From: Candidatus Methylomirabilota bacterium
GTDB lineage: Bacteria > Methylomirabilota > Methylomirabilia > Methylomirabilales > Methylomirabilaceae
Assembly: GCA_003104975.1 (NCBI GenBank)
Contig: PQAM01000004.1
Span: 168,015 to 232,014 of the forward strand
Direction of reading: 5' to 3'
DNA: 64,000 nt
Under the pieces are notes generated by a model that searched no databases, had not been told where the DNA came from, and saw only the letters and a program-made list of their open reading frames with translations. Both the position numbers and the translations under genes were made by a program. Below, in pieces: positions 59,790-64,000 of the stretch. The first letter of the stretch is position 1. Each line of letters opens with the position of its first letter.

Positions 59790-60962
59790 ATGACAGTCCA
59801 GCGAGACCAGGATACGGCGCATAACACGCGCCAGGAACGGCCTGAAGCGCACGCCGCTGATCGGGCGACCGTTGACGGTGTGTTGCAGGCCGACGTCGTC
59901 GCACGCGAAGGAACGGCCCTACTGGAGCTTCCGACTGTCATTACCCAGGCGGCGGATAGTGTGGTCATCACCGACCGCGAGGGCGCCATCGAGTACGTCA
60001 ATCCCGCCTTTGAAGCCTGCACCGGCTATACCCTGCAGGAGGTCAAAGGCTACACGCCGAGAAAGGTGAAATCGGGCCTGCACGATCAATCGTTCTATGA
60101 ACTGCTGTGGGCGACGATCCTTGCCGGCAAACCCTTCCGCGCCGTATTCATCAATCGGAAGAAGGATGGGTCGCTGTATTACGACGATAAGACCATTACC
60201 CCCCTCAAAGACCACGCAGGTCAGATCACGCATTTCGTGTCGGCCGGACGCGACGTCACCCAACGCATCCAGGCAGAGGAGCAGCTTCGCGACTCGCGGG
60301 AGCAGCTTCGCGCGCTTGCAGCGTATCTGGAATCGGTACGAGAGGAAGAGCGGACCCGAATCTCCCGTCAGATTCACGATGAACTGGGACAGATGTTAAC
60401 CGCATTGAAGATCGACCTGTCCTGGATGGCCGCGAAGCTCTCTGCCGACCAGGCAGCCCTGTTGGAGCGGATGCAGGTGATGGGGCGGCTTGTCGACACG
60501 GCGATCCGATCGACGCAGCGGATCTCGACGGAGTTGCGGCCAAGCATCCTGGATCACCTGGGGTTGGTGGCCGCCGTTGAATGGCAGGCCCGGGAGTTTC
60601 AGACCCGGACCGGAATAGGGTGCCGGGTAAGCGCCGATCTGGCCGAGTTCGAGCCGGATCCGGAGGTCTCAACGACGCTCTTTCGGATCCTTCAGGAAAC
60701 CCTCACCAATATCATCCGGCATGCCCACGCAACCGTCGCCGACATCAGCCTGGGCCTGGACCAGGACCGTCTCGTTCTGGCGGTCGTCGATAACGGCCGG
60801 GGTATTACGGAACCGGAGATTGCCGACAGGCGCTCGCTTGGACTGCTGGGCATGCGCGAACGCGCACTGCTCCTCGGGGGAGAGGTCGCTATTACCGGTC
60901 GTCCCGGAGGCGGCACCGCCGTCAGGGTCACCATCCCACTCACGCAGCCGTGTCGACGGTAG
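59790..60962 (+). CDS. PAS-domain sensor histidine kinase, NarL-partner type
   Basis: 390 residues, no transmembrane segment, so cytoplasmic. A PAS domain (about 50-165: DSVVITDREGAIEYVNPAFEACTGYTLQEV, later PAC-like DITP... VTQRIQAEEQL), a HisKA_3 dimerisation domain with phospho-acceptor His196 in QIHDELGQMLTALKIDL, and a HATPase domain (NIIRHA, VDNGRGI near 335, LGLLGMRERA, GGTAV). PAS might bind haem, FAD or a small ligand; no ligand residue is identified. It is followed by its likely partner regulator. Confidence 0.9.
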   Translation: MTVQRDQDTAHNTRQERPEAHAADRATVDGVLQADVVAREGTALLELPTVITQAADSVVITDREGAIEYVNPAFEACTGYTLQEVKGYTPRKVKSGLHDQSFYELLWATILAGKPFRAVFINRKKDGSLYYDDKTITPLKDHAGQITHFVSAGRDVTQRIQAEEQLRDSREQLRALAAYLESVREEERTRISRQIHDELGQMLTALKIDLSWMAAKLSADQAALLERMQVMGRLVDTAIRSTQRISTELRPSILDHLGLVAAVEWQAREFQTRTGIGCRVSADLAEFEPDPEVSTTLFRILQETLTNIIRHAHATVADISLGLDQDRLVLAVVDNGRGITEPEIADRRSLGLLGMRERALLLGGEVAITGRPGGGTAVRVTIPLTQPCRR

Positions 60963-61010
60963 CGTGGAACTGCCCGTATACACGGCTGACGCCATGACGG
61001 AGGGAGGGGC

Positions 61011-61643
61011 GTGATACGCGTCGTCATCGCGGACGATCACGCGGTGGTTCGTCACGGGTTGGTTCGCATCCTCAGTGAGGAACACGATATGGCGGTCGTC
61101 GGCGAGGCCGGCAACGGCCAGGAGCTGCTCTCAATGGTTCGCAACCGGCGGTGCGATGCGGTCATCGTCGACATCTCCATGCCGGGAACGAGTGGGCTGG
61201 AGGCCCTGCAGGAGATAAAACAGGAACACCCGCGCCTGCCTGTTCTGGTATTGAGCATGTATCCGGAGGATCAGTTTGCGGTTCGGGCCTTCAAAAAGGG
61301 GGCCTCGGCCTATATGACCAAAGACAGCGCCAGAGAGGAGCTGGTCCAGGCGATCCGAAAGGTCGTGAGCGGAGGACGGTACGTGAGCCCGGGTCTGGCC
61401 GAGAAACTGGCCGTTCACCTGGCATCCGATACCGAAAGGCCGCCGCATGAAGCGCTGTCCGACCGCGAGCATCAGGTGCTGTGCAGGATCGCAGCCGGGA
61501 AAACACTCACGGAGATCGGCTCCGAACTCTCGCTCAGTGTCAAGACCGTCAGTACCTATCGGGGCAGGATTCTCGAGAAGATGTCGATGAAGACCAACGC
61601 TGAACTGACCCGATATGCGCTCCAGAATCGACTGATCGACTAG
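61011..61643 (+). CDS. NarL/FixJ-type response regulator
   Basis: 210 residues from GTG. Receiver domain: ADDHAVVR acidic pair near residue 9, phospho-acceptor Asp54 in VDISMPGTSG, Lys in MTKDSAREEL. The LuxR helix-turn-helix (about 146-205) reads LSDREHQVLCRIAAGKTLTEIG then VKTVSTYRGRILEKM. It should be phosphorylated by the kinase 48 nt upstream. Targets unknown; the TonB receptor 190 nt downstream is a candidate. Its TAG stop is also the first three bases of a repeat. Confidence 0.93.
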   Translation: MIRVVIADDHAVVRHGLVRILSEEHDMAVVGEAGNGQELLSMVRNRRCDAVIVDISMPGTSGLEALQEIKQEHPRLPVLVLSMYPEDQFAVRAFKKGASAYMTKDSAREELVQAIRKVVSGGRYVSPGLAEKLAVHLASDTERPPHEALSDREHQVLCRIAAGKTLTEIGSELSLSVKTVSTYRGRILEKMSMKTNAELTRYALQNRLID

Positions 61644-61744
61644 GGCGCGGTAAACCGCGCCCCTACCCCGCGCTTCCGCCTCCCGCCTCCCGCCTCACGC
61701 CTTCCGCCTCCCGCCTTCCGCCTCCCGCCTTCCGCCTCCCGCCG
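61641..61744. repeat. Half GTAGGGGC repeat followed by ten CCTCCCG-type heptamers
   Basis: 61641-61666 TAGGGCGCGG...CCGCGCCCCTAC starts at the stop codon of the regulator. Then GCTTCCG/CCTCCCG/CCTCCCG/CCTCACG/CCTTCCG/CCTCCCG/CCTTCCG/CCTCCCG/CCTTCCG/CCTCCCG, ten units in perfect 7-nt phase. Confidence 0.85.
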
Positions 61745-61829
61745 TTTACACTTGAAGGCCTGCGCTGTTTGTCCTATTATCAGCCATATTCGGCTCCGCA
61801 TTCAAACCTTCGTGCAGGACGGAGGGACC

Positions 61830-63851
61830 ATGAAGACGCGCATCCGGGCCGCGCTGTTGCCGTTGCTGCTCATCGTCGGGTGGGCGGCAATCCCCGCCCA
61901 GGCCCAGTCACCCCTGCCGCCGGACCTCACCGAGCTCACCCTCGAGCAACTGATGAAGATCAAGGTGACCACCGTCTCCAGGCGGGAGGAGATCCTCTTC
62001 AATACGCCGGCGGCGACCTACGTGATCACGGGCGAAGAGATCCGCCGCGCAGGCGTGCGGAGCATCCCCGAGGCGTTGCGCATGGCGCCCGGGGTTGACG
62101 TGGCGCAACTCGACGCCAACAAGTGGGCCATCTCGATCCGCGGGTTCAACGGCCGCTTCTCGAACAAGCTGCTGGTCCTCATCGACGGCCGGAGTGTCTA
62201 CACCCCCCTCTTCGCCGGGGTCTTCTGGGACGTGCAGGATACCCTGCTCGAAGATATCGACCGCATCGAGGTCATCCGCGGTCCGGGCGGGACCCTGTGG
62301 GGCGCCAATGCGGTCAACGGCGTGATCAATATCATCACCAAGAAGGCCAGCGTGACACAGGGTGGATACGTCGAAGGCGGCGGCGGCACAGAAGAGCGGG
62401 GATTCGGGAGCCTCCGCTACGGCGGTCAGTTTGCGGAAGGGGGCTTCTACCGGGCTTACGCGAAGTATTTCAGGCGTGACCGGTTCATCACCCCGGCCGG
62501 TCGGGACGGCGCCGACGATTGGGAGGCCTATAGGGGCGGCTTCCGCACCGACTGGGACCTCTCGGCCGCTGACAGCCTCACCGTGCAGGGCGACATCTAT
62601 CGGGGCACGTACGGCCAGACCACGACCATCCCGTCGCTCTTCCCCCCCTTCTCCGAGACCTCCGAGCCCACCAATACCTTTTCGGGGGGCAACCTGCTGG
62701 CTCGATGGCGGCATCGCCTGTCGGAGAGATCGGAGACGATTCTGCAACTCTATTACGACAGGACCCATCGGAACGAAGACGTCTTCCGTGAAGATCGGGA
62801 CACCGTCGACCTCGACTTTCAGCATCGGTTCGGTCTCGGGGCCCGTCACGATGTCATATGGGGCATCGATGCGCGACTGTCATTCGACGACATCGAGGGC
62901 AGTCCCGCCATCTCGTTTACCAGGTCCAATCGCATGTTCCACCGCGTCGGCGGCTACATTCAGGACCGGATCGCCCTGATCCCTGATCGGCTGTATCTGA
63001 CGCTGGGCACAAAGGTCGAGCATGCGCTTTTCTCCGGGGCTCAGGTGCAGCCGAGTGCCAGACTGCTCTGGACGCCCGCCGACGGACACGCGGTCTGGGC
63101 GGCCGTCTCTCGCGCCGTCCGAACCCCATCCCGGGGCGAGGTGGATGTTCTAACCAATGCACTCGCCCTTCCCCCCGGTCCGGGTGGGCTCCCGACAGTC
63201 CTCCGCGTTGCCGGCAGCAACGACTTCGGGTCCGAGGAGCTGATCGCGTCGGAGCTTGGCTACCGGGTCAAACCGACCGACTGGGTCATGATCGACCTCG
63301 CCGCGTTTTACAACATCTATAACAACCTCCGGACCACCGAGCCGGGCGTCCCGTTCCCCGGTTCCGGCCCTGTCCCGCCGCACATCGTGGTCCCGCTCCG
63401 GGTTGACAACAAGATGAGCGGCCACACCGTCGGCGTCGAGATCGCCACCACCTGGAGTCCCGTCAGCTTCTGGAAACTGCAGCTCAACTATTCGTTTCTC
63501 GACATCCACCTGGATCCCGACCCGACCAGTCGCGATACCGTCTCAAAGACCGACGAGGGACTGAGCCCCCGGCACCGGGTCCAGCTCCTGTCACATCTGA
63601 ATCTGCCCTGGCACCTGCAGTTCGACACGGCGGCCTACTTTGTGGACCGGCTTCCGACGTTCGATCTCCGTCGCTACCTTCGGCTGGACGTTCGCCTCGG
63701 CTGGCGTCCGACGCCGGCGTTCGAGATCGGTCTGGTCGGCCAGAACCTACTGGAGGGGTCGCATCAGGAGTTCGGCACGATCCTTGGCGACATCATCAAC
63801 ACCACCAGAGTGCAACGAGGCGGATTTGTGTACGCCACCTGGCGATTCTGA
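61830..63851 (+). CDS. TonB-dependent outer-membrane receptor
   Basis: 673 residues from an ATG preceded by GGAGGG. Signal peptide ends near residue 27 (AQAQS). TonB-box-like LTLEQLMKIKVTTVSRREE, plug domain (about 40-165: PAATYVITGEEIRRAGVRSIPEALRMAPGVDV, SNKLLVLIDGRSVYTPLF, IEVIRGPGGTLWGANAVNGVINIITKKA) and a 22-strand type barrel ending in the terminal aromatic TWRF. It imports siderophores, cobalamin, copper chelators or similar using TonB energy; ligand cannot be inferred. A methanobactin-type or haem ligand is only speculation. Confidence 0.93.
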   Translation: MKTRIRAALLPLLLIVGWAAIPAQAQSPLPPDLTELTLEQLMKIKVTTVSRREEILFNTPAATYVITGEEIRRAGVRSIPEALRMAPGVDVAQLDANKWAISIRGFNGRFSNKLLVLIDGRSVYTPLFAGVFWDVQDTLLEDIDRIEVIRGPGGTLWGANAVNGVINIITKKASVTQGGYVEGGGGTEERGFGSLRYGGQFAEGGFYRAYAKYFRRDRFITPAGRDGADDWEAYRGGFRTDWDLSAADSLTVQGDIYRGTYGQTTTIPSLFPPFSETSEPTNTFSGGNLLARWRHRLSERSETILQLYYDRTHRNEDVFREDRDTVDLDFQHRFGLGARHDVIWGIDARLSFDDIEGSPAISFTRSNRMFHRVGGYIQDRIALIPDRLYLTLGTKVEHALFSGAQVQPSARLLWTPADGHAVWAAVSRAVRTPSRGEVDVLTNALALPPGPGGLPTVLRVAGSNDFGSEELIASELGYRVKPTDWVMIDLAAFYNIYNNLRTTEPGVPFPGSGPVPPHIVVPLRVDNKMSGHTVGVEIATTWSPVSFWKLQLNYSFLDIHLDPDPTSRDTVSKTDEGLSPRHRVQLLSHLNLPWHLQFDTAAYFVDRLPTFDLRRYLRLDVRLGWRPTPAFEIGLVGQNLLEGSHQEFGTILGDIINTTRVQRGGFVYATWRF

Positions 63852-63905
63852 TGACACCGCATGTGTCTTCGATGCGCCCATGGGTATGAGCGTCAGCATC
63901 CCGCA

Positions 63906-63994
63906 TCCCCTCACCTTCATCCTCTCCCCAGAGGGGAGAGGAGATATTTTTTACCCCTCGCCCCCTTTTGGGGGAGAGGGCGAGGGTGAGGGGG
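63906..63994. repeat. CCCCTCACC palindromic repeat
   Basis: CCCCTCACC and GGTGAGGGGG ends with internal hairpins CCTCTCCCCAGAGGGGAGAGG-like and CCCCTCGCCCCC/GGGGGAGAGGGCGAGGGG. A common intergenic palindrome type; may also end the TonB receptor transcript. Confidence 0.75.
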
Positions 63995-64000
63995 ACTTTC

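Noticed and set aside
1312..61744. Heptamer arrays as CRISPR
   Set aside because: Units are contiguous 7-mers without spacers and no cas gene is present.

Overview
The window is GC-rich bacterial chromosome from a Gram-negative organism: it carries lptD, a TonB-dependent receptor and a PagL-like outer-membrane protein. A near-complete set of methanofuran-biosynthesis genes (mfnB, mfnD, mfnE, mfnF homologues) together with Calvin-cycle-type enzymes (transketolase, GAPDH) points to a C1-oxidising, CO2-fixing bacterium. My best guess is the NC10 lineage (Candidatus Methylomirabilis), inferred from gene content only. No rRNA, tRNA, CRISPR array or IS transposase was recognised.

Layout. 0-10.6 kb (+): C-terminal part of a DUF3536/GH57-type protein, a CNNM/CorC membrane protein, LapA-like protein, a His-rich anchored periplasmic protein, guanine deaminase, glyQS, an orotate phosphoribosyltransferase-like gene, a small Cys-rich protein and a PagL-like protein. 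10.6-14.6 kb (-): pterin dehydratase, tkt, gap and a possible leader ORF. 14.6-19.7 kb: the C1-cofactor cluster (PTPS-like, HisA-like, MfnD, MfnF, MfnE, MfnB). 20-27 kb: an accessory stretch with an HD-GYP protein, a decayed BrnT/BrnA-like pair, DUF5615/DUF433 and DUF5647/DUF7718 pairs, a UbiD decarboxylase, a thioredoxin-like protein interrupted by TGA exactly at its first active-site cysteine (probable selenoprotein), a hydrolase and a lipoprotein. 27-50 kb (-): two paralogous nuo clusters (A2-C2-D2-H2-J2-K2-L2-M2-N2, then A1-C1-D1-E-F-H1-J1-K1-L1-M1-N1-rex) separated by the ATP synthase genes atpI-atpB-atpE. 50-56 kb (-): hemB-hemL-cytochrome c, and lptD. 56-64 kb (+): a repeat-containing secreted protein, a DUF5666-like exported protein, a NarL-type two-component pair and a TonB-dependent receptor.

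How it works together. The cofactor cluster would supply a methanofuran-like C1 carrier, with GAPDH and transketolase serving carbon assimilation. The nuo and atp blocks supply redox-driven ion pumping, and rex, the last gene of the nuo1 cluster, is an NADH sensor. Neither nuo cluster contains nuoB, nuoG or nuoI, so these must be encoded elsewhere if complete complexes are made.

The non-coding part is unusually rich. Several families of short palindromic repeats, MITE-like elements with terminal inverted repeats, and locus-specific degenerate arrays with a strict 7-nt period sit between genes. They often start at, or supply, the stop codon of the upstream gene. A promoter plus intrinsic terminator enclosing about 90 nt upstream of nuoA2 is a candidate small RNA or attenuated leader.
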